The notes under the pieces were generated by a model. It ran no database searches. It saw nothing but the letters and a program-made list of their open reading frames with translations, and was not told the origin of the DNA. From contig JASWJB010000588.1 of the NCBI GenBank assembly GCA_032433595.1, positions 1-13,538 of the forward strand: DNA of 13,538 nucleotides, in the 5' to 3' direction. Position numbers and translations under genes: made by a program. Shown in pieces: positions 1-8,096 of the stretch; position 1 is the stretch's first letter; every line of letters begins with the position of its first letter. The stretch comes from Conoideocrella luteorostrata. Lineage: Eukaryota; Ascomycota; Sordariomycetes; Hypocreales; Clavicipitaceae.

Positions 1-91
1 TTTTTTTTGGTTCAATCAGCATAGATCCTTTGACTAGCTTTCCCCCCCGTTTCCTCAGCTCGCCAGTTCCCCAGCTAATCATGCCATCCAG

Positions 92-1578
92 TGTGATCTC
101 GGCCAACCCGCCTGTTCTCGCTGCATGCGACTCAAAATCCCCTGCGTAGGATCGGGCCAGCAGCGTTACAAATTCAGCGACCAAACCGAAAAGCTTACCA
201 TTGTTGACCATCAGGTGGCCAAAACCAAACGGCCAAGTCCTCCCCTGCTGGCCTTGTCTAGGATACCAAGCAACACGACCACAATCACCTCCGGCGCGCT
301 GGTCTCTATTCTCGAGGTCACTGACCCTAGGTACGATATCAGCTGCTTCGGACCCTTCACCAAGCAATTGCCTCAGCGTCTCGGACGCAGTCCTGCTTTA
401 GATGCCTCCGCCTCGGCGTTTGTGAGCGCCCTCCGAGACCTGCGCAACAAGCAAGTGACTACGAATTCTTTGACGAAATATGTCGGAGCCCTTAATGCCG
501 TCCAGCGCAGCTTGGAGGACAGGACTGCGGCCTACTCTGTTGAGACGCTATGCGCCATCTACTTCATCATGGTCACGCAGCCTTGGCTGTCCGTGGCGGG
601 CGACCGGTACCCAAGCCATGGTCAGGGCATGTCCCATCTTCTCAGGACCCTGGTGGAGAAGCAGTCCAATGATGATTTTGTCAAAGGGCTTATAGCTACT
701 GTTTCCGTTGTCGTGGTAAGAAACACCTGTCTCCATCGGTGGAATCATGGAGTGGCTTGCTTGCTTGCCTCCTTGTCGTGAACAACTATGCTGAGCTGGG
801 AATCTAATCGGCATGGTAGATACTTGAGGGTCTGTTTAACCCCGCAATCGACTTGGATCCCTGGATACACAAAGTTTTCAGCGTTGCAGACCCCGAGGAT
901 CTCAAGAAGGCAGCTGAACTGGGCATCAACTTTCGCAGTGTTGATTTGCCCTACTTCTGTATGCTTCCCGAACTGGTTCGGAACCCGGAGCAAAATTTTG
1001 ACCGTATCAAAAGTTATTATAACACGATACGAATCGACTACCCAGGCGTCAAAGCATTCGGTGAGACTGTTCTTCAACCTCAGTGTAATGGCCCGGCCAC
1101 GTCCATGCCGCTCCGCGTTGTTCGGGCGCAATCGTCCTACCAAGCAGGACAGTGCCTCATGCTGACGATTGCCCTTGCTCTCAATGCTTTTCTGCGCAAG
1201 CACTATGCCTCAGACGAGCTTTTGATGCAGGAGAAGCACGACTTCTGCGCAGATACCATCCAATTGGCAGAGAGAGCCCTGCCGCGTCGGCCTCTAGCCG
1301 CAGCTCACATTCCGCTCTGCCTCATCGCGGCTTGGCTTGTTTCAACCGACTTAGCCCAGCAGACGCAAATGGATGCGCTGCTGGACGAGTATCAAAAGGA
1401 CTATGCCCTTGTTGGTTCTATCCGGTCAGCCACTATCTTGCAGCAAGACGAAACCACAGGTACAATCCGAAAGATACCTCGGTTCCCGTGCAATTTCACA
1501 GGAGTCCATCAACTTCGCCCCTTAAATCAAAGGAGTGCGCCCGAAGCGTACTGCGCCGAATATTGCTGCATTCTGTAA
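92..1578 (+). CDS. Zn2Cys6 fungal transcription factor, 5'-partial (exons 92-715 and 820-1578)
   Basis: Likely a nuclear DNA-binding regulator of the GAL4-type zinc-cluster family. The exon at 92-715 opens with the second half of a zinc binuclear cluster, CDLGQPACSRCMRLKIPC, which has the family spacing C-x6-C-x2-C-x6-C. It follows an acceptor CAG at 89-91 with a CTAAT branch-like site at 75-79. The first half (CxxCRxRRxK) is in no frame of the first 91 bases, so the upstream exon lies outside the window and the true start is not visible. A phase-0 intron at 716-819 (GTAAGA...GTAG) joins ...VSVVV to ILEGLFNPAIDL. Removing it gives about 460 residues, whose helical middle and C-terminal part look like the fungal-specific regulatory domain (Fungal_trans_2/DUF3468; recognised by eye). 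The last ~30 residues are uncertain: a small in-frame intron near 1460-1501 is possible, and the protein ends in CCIL just before an A-rich tract. The targets cannot be inferred. Confidence 0.8.
716..819 (+). other. Spliceosomal intron in the Zn2Cys6 factor
   Basis: The donor is GTAAGA and the acceptor GGTAG, with an AATCTAATC branch-like sequence near 801-809. It lies in phase 0. Reading through it instead adds residues unlike the family and stops at 781, while splicing restores an open frame to 1578. Confidence 0.75.
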
Positions 1579-1615
1579 AAAAAAAAAAATAAAATAAAAT
1601 AAAATAAATAAAAAT
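1577..1615 (+). repeat. A-rich low-complexity tract
   Basis: A run of 13 A residues is followed by several AAAAT/AAAT units immediately after the stop codon of the zinc-cluster gene. It contains AATAAA words and may act as the gene's 3' processing signal. A degraded poly(A) tail of a retroelement is an alternative that nothing else here supports. Confidence 0.6.
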
Positions 1616-2261
1616 GGCAAATGCCACCCTCGGCAATAGTTCATCATATCGAATGTTGGTGGTCGTCTTATCTGCTGAATCTCACCACTGAATCCTTGAA
1701 TCCTTGAACCCTGGGACTAAAAGCCTCAGTTAGAAGATCCACAGGACGACCGATTTTCGGCGACTTTACAAATCGCCGATAACCGCTCACATATAGCGGC
1801 TATTCACCTCATCTTACACGAGCTTGCTATTATTACTATACAGCCCTTCCAATTATCTCATATCAACCAGTGTTGAAGACGGAGGATTCTTTTATTACAG
1901 GCTGTCAACATTAGTGTTCGGCCGGATGTGCCAGTTCACTCATCTGTGTAGCCGAAAATGCTGTTGCGTACCCTGGCCAATGGCTAGATAGCTGTCTACG
2001 GAATATATAGCGATCAAATATTTTCTTATATCCCTGCAGGGAAACATTTTGCCATATGCCGAACCAAATACGAAGCCCCTCCTCCTGTTGCGACCCAATT
2101 GCCGTCAGCTTAGCGTGGGCTCGGGCTCCGGAGCTGTCAGCCCACCGGCATTGGCGAAGCACACACATCTTTCGGCTCTCGACTTGTTACTTAAAATGAA
2201 CTTAATTTATGCAGCACTATGACTATGACTTCCAAGCCGGCGTCGTGACTTGCCGCTGCTC

Positions 2262-2288
2262 TTCCCGATTTTCCCGATTTTCCCGATC
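2262..2288 (+). repeat. Tandem 9-mer, three copies
   Basis: Three adjacent copies of TTCCCGATT, the last ending in C, lie in the long promoter-side region of the carboxylesterase. Function unknown; replication slippage is the simplest origin. Confidence 0.8.
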
Positions 2289-3078
2289 TCGACTGCACAT
2301 TTTCCTACCAGGCCTGCCCATGGTTGCAATCGTCACCACACTATCTACGCATGCAGAAAAACAAGTGTGCTTACGGAGACGCATGCCAAGATTGAGCTGT
2401 GCGCTGTGACGACTTGGGTTTACCTTGGCAGTGAGAGGGAATGGAACGCGTCACCGCCTCGCTTGTTTGTGTTGTCAAAAATAACAACAGTTTTTTCCTC
2501 GATACGACGGTGTCTTGATATAGTCTACTCGGATGCACCGGCTGGTCGCTCGCGGGCAGGCCTGAAACCTGCAAGGCAAAGTTATGTGAAAAAGAGGTCA
2601 AGGCGTAATAGAAGGAAGAATCCGTCGCCGAAGCATTGATGCAGAAGATATTTTCATTTTTGTTCTGTTCGTCAATCGTGGTACTCGTCTCAATACGTGA
2701 GTTTCTATTGTTATAGGAATTTATTAAAACAAACTAGGACGAAGTCAGAAAATGGCATATCGGGCCGCAGGGTCCCTGCAAGCCCGCGCATTGTCACTGA
2801 CATCATGATGCTTGTCAGGATTGGTTGGTACCGGATGGAGATACTCTCTCCGGCCCCCTCCCCCTCTTCGGGCTGCGCAGCGGAGTCGGTGAGGCTGATT
2901 TATTTCCGCGGTGGTTTATAGAAACAATATCCTTTTTCGCCAGGGAAGGCTCACTGCACATGTGAAGATCTCGGAAGATGAGGTTGCATCGGGCAAGCCC
3001 CTGGTCCGAGAACAATGACCAAGCCCTGATTCAGGCGCAGGCTGTAGCGTCGTCATTCATGGCCAAGATGATGAATTT

Positions 3079-3084
3079 TATAAA
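3079..3084 (+). promoter_or_regulatory. Candidate TATA box of the carboxylesterase gene
   Basis: A TATAAA hexamer lies 145 bp upstream of the chosen ATG at 3229. This is a plausible distance for a fungal core promoter with a modest 5' leader. The call rests on motif and position only. Confidence 0.35.
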
Positions 3085-3228
3085 GAGCGTCGTGGCCGGT
3101 GATGGGACGTATTTCGAAGAAGAGGAAAAACGAGAAGCAAAGCAGAGCCAAGTCCACATAAAGTGGTTGTCCCAGCTTGTCAGCTAACGGTGTGCCGACA
3201 ACTTGTCTCACGACTGGCAAATTGCACG

Positions 3229-4965
3229 ATGACCAATCTCGGTATATTAATACTGTGCTTGTGCACTACAGTGTGCTATTCGCTGCCTGTCGATGACAAA
3301 GCGTCCCGGCCTAGTGCTACGATAGATTCTGGAATCATCATCGGCACCACTGCTGTCGAGCCAGCCTCCCGAGCAACTGTCACCAAGTATCTCGGTGTAC
3401 CATTTGGCGCAAAACCCGAGCGATTTAGCCCTCCCAAGTCTCCCGAGCGGTGGAACTCACCATATGATGCGTCTGATTTCAAGCCAGCATGCATTCAGAA
3501 GTTCGACTATCCGGATGCTGCGCGCACCTTGAAGATGGCCTGGTTTAATACTCCACCACCGGCCGCGGGTGAAAGCGAGGATTGCCTCAACCTCAATGTC
3601 TTTGTGCCTGGATCGGCAACGCAGGATGCCAAAGCTGTCATGTTCTGGATATATGGGGGGGGCTTCAACTTTGGCACGGGATCTTTATCTCAGTACGACG
3701 GGGCCAGTCTCGCGGCAAACCATGACATTATCGTGGTTACGCCAAACTATCGGACAAACGTATTTGGCTTTCCGGGGTCGCCAGACATGAAGGAAACTGA
3801 ACAAAACCTGGGGTAAGCTTGTGACGACTTCACTAATCCACCCCGATGCTTACACTCTATGCTCCCACCCCCCCCCCCCCCTTCTTCCCGGCAAGTAGCG
3901 GCTAACCAGGTGCTATTCAGATTCCTAGACCAGCGCCTTGCTTTGGATTGGGTGGCACGCAATATTGCCGCGCTGGGTGGCGACCCAAAGAAAGTCACTC
4001 TTGTTGGTGAAAGTGCCGGAGCTGGGAGTGTCGATATACTTGTGACTTCGCCCCCGGATCCGATTCCCTTTCGCGGCGCCATCATGCAATCTGGCCAGGG
4101 GTCAATCTACAAGCAAAACAACAACTCGGCTGAGTCGTGGAAAATCCTGGCCCGGTCGGCCAACTGCACTGAAGCTGATGCGCTGACATGTCTTCGCACG
4201 TTGCCGGCAGAGGAGCTGAAGAGCCTCGTCGAGCATCAGGCTCTTCGCTTCGGACCGGTCAGTGACGGCGGCGTCACGTGGAACGAGAACGCTCGCAAGG
4301 ACCGTATTGGATCGACCAAAAAGACACCCCTGATTGCCCGCGTGCCGGTGTTGATAGGCTCGAATGCAGATGAGGGGACGACGTTTGTCTATGGTCGCAA
4401 CGATTCTCGAAAGTTCATGCGTGACGCTTGGCCCGAGGCCACAGACGACATTATCGATATGACCCTGTCTCTCTACCCCTTGGGATCGCCGAGAATCTCC
4501 GACGACTTCCAGCAACTAAGCCGCATCAACACCGAGTACATGATGCAGTGCCCATCGCGGGCATTAGCATCAGACAATCGCAAAGCAGGCATCAAGACGT
4601 GGCGGTACTACTTTGACGCCAGTTTTGCCAACACGAACATCTTTGAAGACAGCGGGGCGTGGCACTCGTCTGAAATCGGCCTCGTTTTTGGCACGTATCC
4701 CCGGCAAGGGACCACCCCTTTTCAAGGCGAGCTCAGCAGGCAGATGCAGAATGCATGGGCTAGATTCATCAAAGACCCGGAAAAAGGCCCGGGCTGGGCG
4801 CAACACCCCAAACTCGCGTATATCGGGGGCGGTGTAAACGCAGACGACGACGCTCGACCGGCAGGAAAGGCGATTATGACTGTGAATCCGTGGCTCCTTG
4901 ATCTTCGATGTTGGCTCTACGATGGGCTGTTTGACAAGGTGACGGGTCTGGCGAAGCGGAGATGA
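3229..4965 (+). CDS. Secreted type-B carboxylesterase/lipase (exons 3229-3812 and 3921-4965)
   Basis: An alpha/beta-hydrolase expected to cleave carboxylic esters outside the cell; its natural substrate is unknown. The spliced product is 542 residues, normal for the family. The start at 3229 gives a signal peptide of about 18 residues (MTNLGILILCLCTTVCYS); a longer frame back to 3163 has only a GTG start and would bury this signal. Family landmarks, in order: the EDCLNLNV signature, the oxyanion-hole motif GGGF at 143-146, nucleophile Ser226 in GESAGAG, acidic Glu346 in NADEGT, and His443 in WHSSEIGLVFG. The triad is therefore complete. A phase-2 intron (3813-3920) splits the codon for the glycine in NLG|FLDQR. 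The gene lies tail-to-tail with the cupredoxin gene. No stop or frameshift is seen. A lipase, feruloyl esterase-like or detoxifying role cannot be separated by sequence alone. Confidence 0.93.
3813..3920 (+). other. Spliceosomal intron in the carboxylesterase, with a C-rich tract
   Basis: The donor is GTAAGC, the branch site GCTAACC (about 3901-3907) and the acceptor TTCAG. Splicing joins NLG to FLDQRLALDW, the standard family sequence, and skips the stop at 3814-3816. The intron carries a run of C residues (about 3865-3881), which is prone to length error in sequencing. Confidence 0.9.
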
Positions 4966-5018
4966 GGGCACTTATGACCGGACATGAACTTATTATATAA
5001 TCTAATTTTTCTTTTTCT

Positions 5019-5024
5019 AATAAA
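5019..5024 (+). terminator. Candidate polyadenylation signal of the carboxylesterase
   Basis: AATAAA lies about 54 nt after the esterase stop in an AT-rich stretch, a normal position for a fungal 3' processing signal. Confidence 0.5.
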
Positions 5025-5084
5025 AACTAAACTATTATGATGAATCCTTTCAGCGCTGGCTATGAGATGATGCGGTACGTTGGG

Positions 5085-5105
5085 CCGGGGGGGGGGGGGG
5101 GAGGG
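5085..5105 (+). repeat. G-rich homopolymer tract
   Basis: A run of about 14 G residues, flanked by more G-rich sequence, lies between the two convergent genes. It is low complexity and probably length-variable. Confidence 0.6.
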
Positions 5106-5253
5106 TATGTATGTCGAGGGGGGTAATGTATGTCAAGCAAGACGATTATGTATGAGTGACAGATTGCTCTGCTCTTCCGCCGTTTGGATGATTCTATTAC
5201 AGCAAATTGCTCCAGCCCTGCACGCTTCGGAATGCCCAAAAGGCAGGTCTCCT

Positions 5254-6007
5254 CTATCCTTTTTTCTCTGGCTTCTGTGCCGGTATGAATGCCGCAGCTT
5301 CTACGGGTATCTTGCCCACGGCGCCTCCAGTTACACCCGCACCATCGACATTCTCCTTAGCAGCTGCAGATACCTTGGCGTAATTCACGACCTGCTCTTC
5401 GTTCATACTGCCAGTACACACAAGAGAGTTTGTTAGCCCAATTCCCGTGCTTTTATTTTTTATTTCATTCTTATTTTTTATAAAAAAAAAAAAAGCGGCA
5501 GTAATATGCATGTATATATATATGGATATATGTTATGGATATTTGTATGGATATATGTATGGATATGTGTATGGATATGTGTATGTATACTCACGGATTC
5601 ACGACCATAACCTGGCCAATTTGACAGTGCGGCCCCGTCGCGCAGTACAAAAACATGGGCTCAGTGTTCGCCACGGGCATGTTGAAGGTGCCGACCTCCT
5701 TCTGGCCCTCCTGAAAGGGGATATGTCCGCTGTGAACGGCATCCGGCTTGGTCTTCTGGAGGGGCTGGCACCCGGAGGTTTCGTCGCTCTGGGTCACGGT
5801 GTGGTTTCCATTGCTGAACTGGAACTGGATCACGTCGCCGACCTTGGCGCGCACAACGTTGGGCACGAAGAGCGATTGCGCGCCGCCTACCACCACGGGA
5901 ATGAGCTTGTTTGATGTAGGGGTGTTGTGAGGCGCAGAGACGACGAGTGAGGAGAGAGTGCTTAGTAGCGCTATAGCCATCGCGGGGATATTCGTGAACG
6001 ACCTCAT
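5254..6007 (-). CDS. Secreted cupredoxin-domain protein (exons 6007-5595 and 5407-5254)
   Basis: A small extracellular protein with one cupredoxin fold, likely to bind a type-1 copper ion. The 188-residue spliced product starts with a signal peptide of about 25 residues ending LVVSA. Expected ligands are His69 in GNHTVTQS, then Cys122, His127 and Gln132 in YCATGPHCQIGQV. The C-x4-H-x4-Q spacing matches stellacyanin-like centres, where Gln replaces the usual axial Met. Cys80 and Cys128 probably form the fold's disulfide. Exon 1 ends in ...VMVVNP and exon 2 adds a charged, Ala-rich C-terminal stretch beginning MNEEQVVNYAKVSAAAKENV, as is common in fungal members. The phase-2 intron (5594-5408) is supported by GTGAGT, GCTAACA and GGCAG. 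The gene is divergent from the Egh16-like gene and convergent with the esterase. Electron transfer, copper binding or a purely structural role all remain possible. Confidence 0.88.
5408..5594 (-). other. Intron of the cupredoxin gene containing a microsatellite
   Basis: At 187 bp this is the longest intron in the window. It has donor GTGAGT, branch site GCTAACA and acceptor GGCAG on the minus strand. It carries a T-rich tract (A run on the plus strand, about 5482-5493) and a TATGGA-type microsatellite. Confidence 0.85.
5511..5590 (+). repeat. TATGGA-type microsatellite inside the cupredoxin intron
   Basis: Degenerate repeats of TATGGATATGTG/TATGGATATATG run for about 80 bp, preceded by a TA run. 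The repeat lies close to the intron donor (on the minus strand) and is probably length-polymorphic. Confidence 0.85.
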
Positions 6008-6662
6008 GTTGGACTCTTTTTTTATTTTATTTGTTCTTTAAGGAGGGGAAAAGGAGGGGGATATTAATGAATGTATGGCCTTGGTCGGCGGGTGTAGGTA
6101 TAAAGCACGGAGAATATCTTGAAGGAGTGTCGGCTCGTCCAGCGAGGGAATCATAGACAAGAAAGAAAAGAATGACTGTATTGTAGTGTCCTGTATGACC
6201 GCGCCGGGCTGCTGTCGATCTTCCCAAAAATAAAGATAAAAAAAGATGCACATATTATTATTTATTAGACCAGTAGACGAGAAGCAGAAAAGCACCTCGC
6301 TCGCTCGCTCGGGTGGGATAGTGGACTGCCCGAGTGGCACGCAGCCCATGACTGGGGTCTGCGTAAAGCTCTTCGTCATCTCATGCCTCCTCCCTCCCTG
6401 TGTCCATTCTCCTTTTATTTGTGGGTTGAAAAGAAGAGAAAAAGAAGAGAAGCATATTATTAACTGTTCGGAAGGGCGCGGTGGTAGCTAGTTGGTTTCT
6501 GGTTTCTGGTTTCAAAGAGGCTGCATGACGATCCGCTGTGCATCAAAAATGCAACTTCTGGAAACCGCTGAGACGTCGTTTCTGTGGGACCGCGATGGAG
6601 GCTGCGTTTCTCCCCTTGTCCGCATGAAGGTTAGCCACTTGCTGGGATGACTAACACTGGAT

Positions 6663-6696
6663 CAATGATTCCATCAATCCATCAATCCGTCAATCA
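6663..6696 (+). repeat. Degenerate CAATCCAT tandem repeat
   Basis: Four or so imperfect ATCAATCC/GTCAATC units lie in tandem in the divergent intergenic region. Slippage origin is likely. Confidence 0.6.
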
Positions 6697-6922
6697 GGTC
6701 GTGGGGGTCGTGGGTGTAGGAGAGAAAGGGAGGGGAGGGGGGCGGATTGTCCCGATTTGGTGGTCCATCGGAGAGAGTGACGGGAGGGATGCTCTGAAAC
6801 ACAGCAGATGTGGATTAGACCGGCGGTTACCAAGCGCGGATCAGCAGCGGTGACGTCTGAAACAAAAGCCAAACACTGGGGCTGCTTGGCAGAGCGCTCC
6901 TTTCAGTGCGGATTATTCAGGC

Positions 6923-6953
6923 TGGATGGATGGATGGATGGATGGATGGATGG
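6923..6953 (+). repeat. (TGGA)n microsatellite
   Basis: About seven perfect TGGA units sit in the divergent promoter region, roughly 920 bp upstream of the cupredoxin ATG and 1.15 kb upstream of the Egh16-like ATG. Confidence 0.9.
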
Positions 6954-8096
6954 TGGCGAGGCATCAGAGGATGGCCGATTAGGAGGCAATATATTATGCC
7001 ATATTAGAGGGAGGTCGGGTAGAATGCCGCGCATGGAGTTGGGATTGCATATGAAAAGGAGAAATAATGTAGGGTCGACACTGGACATTGATATTCTGGT
7101 GATATTGATATTCTGGGAGCATTGCAAATGGGGGGGGAGCCGTTCAATTGCAAATGGACTGCCTCTCCTCGCCCCCCCCCCAGGTTAAGATGTTGCTGAC
7201 TGCGGACTTAGTTATATGAGCCGAAATAGAGTTTTGAAAGCAAACACAATCACTTTAAACATCACCGCCACTCCAGGTCGCAACGCAACCCCCACAGACC
7301 ATGCGCAACGTCACAGAAGCATACTTAAAATGCCTCCGCAGGCTGGCAATTCCCCAGATCACGCAACATACCACACTGCGTGTCTCATTTCCAGTGCTTG
7401 AATGACGACAATGGCGAATATCGCGGTGGGCATGATCACGACCAAACCAGAGTGTTGCAGAGAAAGCCAAAATCCCCCGCGTCGAAGCGTCGCACATAAA
7501 CTCTCATAGCGCATTACGCCAACTCGCGATGCCGCTTGCGTCCGGTACTTGCCATGGCAGCAGAAACAGCGAATAGACCTTTCTAGAAGAGCCCAACTTG
7601 GGGGTACCGATCAAATGAGGGGGGGAGGGAAGCCTGGCTCTATCTGTCAGTGTCGATGTCAATGTCACTTCGGCTCGAAACCGATGAGACGAGATGGCTT
7701 CTTTTACTGCTCTCACGCACCCGGTGTCCACCGTGATGTGACGCATGTTGTATTGGATGAACTTTGTCTTCTGCGCATTTTCGAACATCAAGATAATCAT
7801 GTGCTCAGGCCTTGCAGCCCAGATGTGGGAGACGGGCGACTGTATATAGATGCAGTTCTGCCCCCAATGAGAAGCATGATTCTCTGTCGTCGGCCACTGC
7901 ACTCTCGACACTCTTTAATGGTACATAGTGAAGCTTTTTAACTTTTTTATTCTTTTTATTCTTAATATTGGCCCAAGATCCTGGAGAATTGGACCTTGTA
8001 GTTTTACCTCTTTGACAGTTGGTCTTGACCACTCTTTCTTTTCCCCATCTTTTGACTCAGACGGCAGGCTCCGTTGCCTCATAACTACATACCAAC

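Larger units (their letters stand above)
1579..3228. other. Intergenic region, no convincing gene
   Basis: This holds the 3' flank of the zinc-cluster gene and the promoter side of the carboxylesterase. An A-rich tract at 1577-1615, with AATAAA-like words directly after the stop, could serve as polyadenylation sequence. Two small stem-loops lie at 1757-1799 and a triplicated 9-mer at 2262-2288. The short open frames here (for example 1911-2168 on the minus strand and 2250-2639 on the plus strand) lack any recognisable motif and splice to nothing convincing. Confidence 0.6.
6008..8096. other. Intergenic region between two divergent secreted-protein genes
   Basis: These 2.1 kb separate the start codons of the cupredoxin (-) and Egh16-like (+) genes and must hold both promoters. 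Visible content is mostly simple sequence: TCGC repeats near 6297-6311, GGTTTCT triplets near 6492-6513, CAATCCAT units at 6663-6696, a TGGA array at 6923-6953, short direct duplications at 7087-7157 and C/G homopolymers near 7130 and 7171. A minus-strand CCAAT (TATTGG on the plus strand, near 7965) lies about 130 bp before the Egh16-like ATG. Open frames such as 7504-7911 (-) show no family signature. No tRNA or other RNA gene was recognised. Confidence 0.6.

Noticed and set aside
1577..1615. A-rich tract as the poly(A) tail of a retrogene
   Set aside because: The adjacent gene has introns, so it is not a processed copy, and no target-site duplication or retroelement coding sequence is visible.
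4102..4971. Two minus-strand open frames inside the carboxylesterase (4102-4515, 4570-4971)
   Set aside because: They are antisense to an intact catalytic domain and have no recognisable motif of their own.
5447..5914. Plus-strand open frame across the cupredoxin gene
   Set aside because: It begins in the intron microsatellite and runs antisense to a cupredoxin with signal peptide, copper ligands and a valid intron.
7504..7911. 135-codon minus-strand open frame between the divergent secreted-protein genes
   Set aside because: It has no domain, signal peptide or splice partner, and overlapping frames of similar size exist on both strands.
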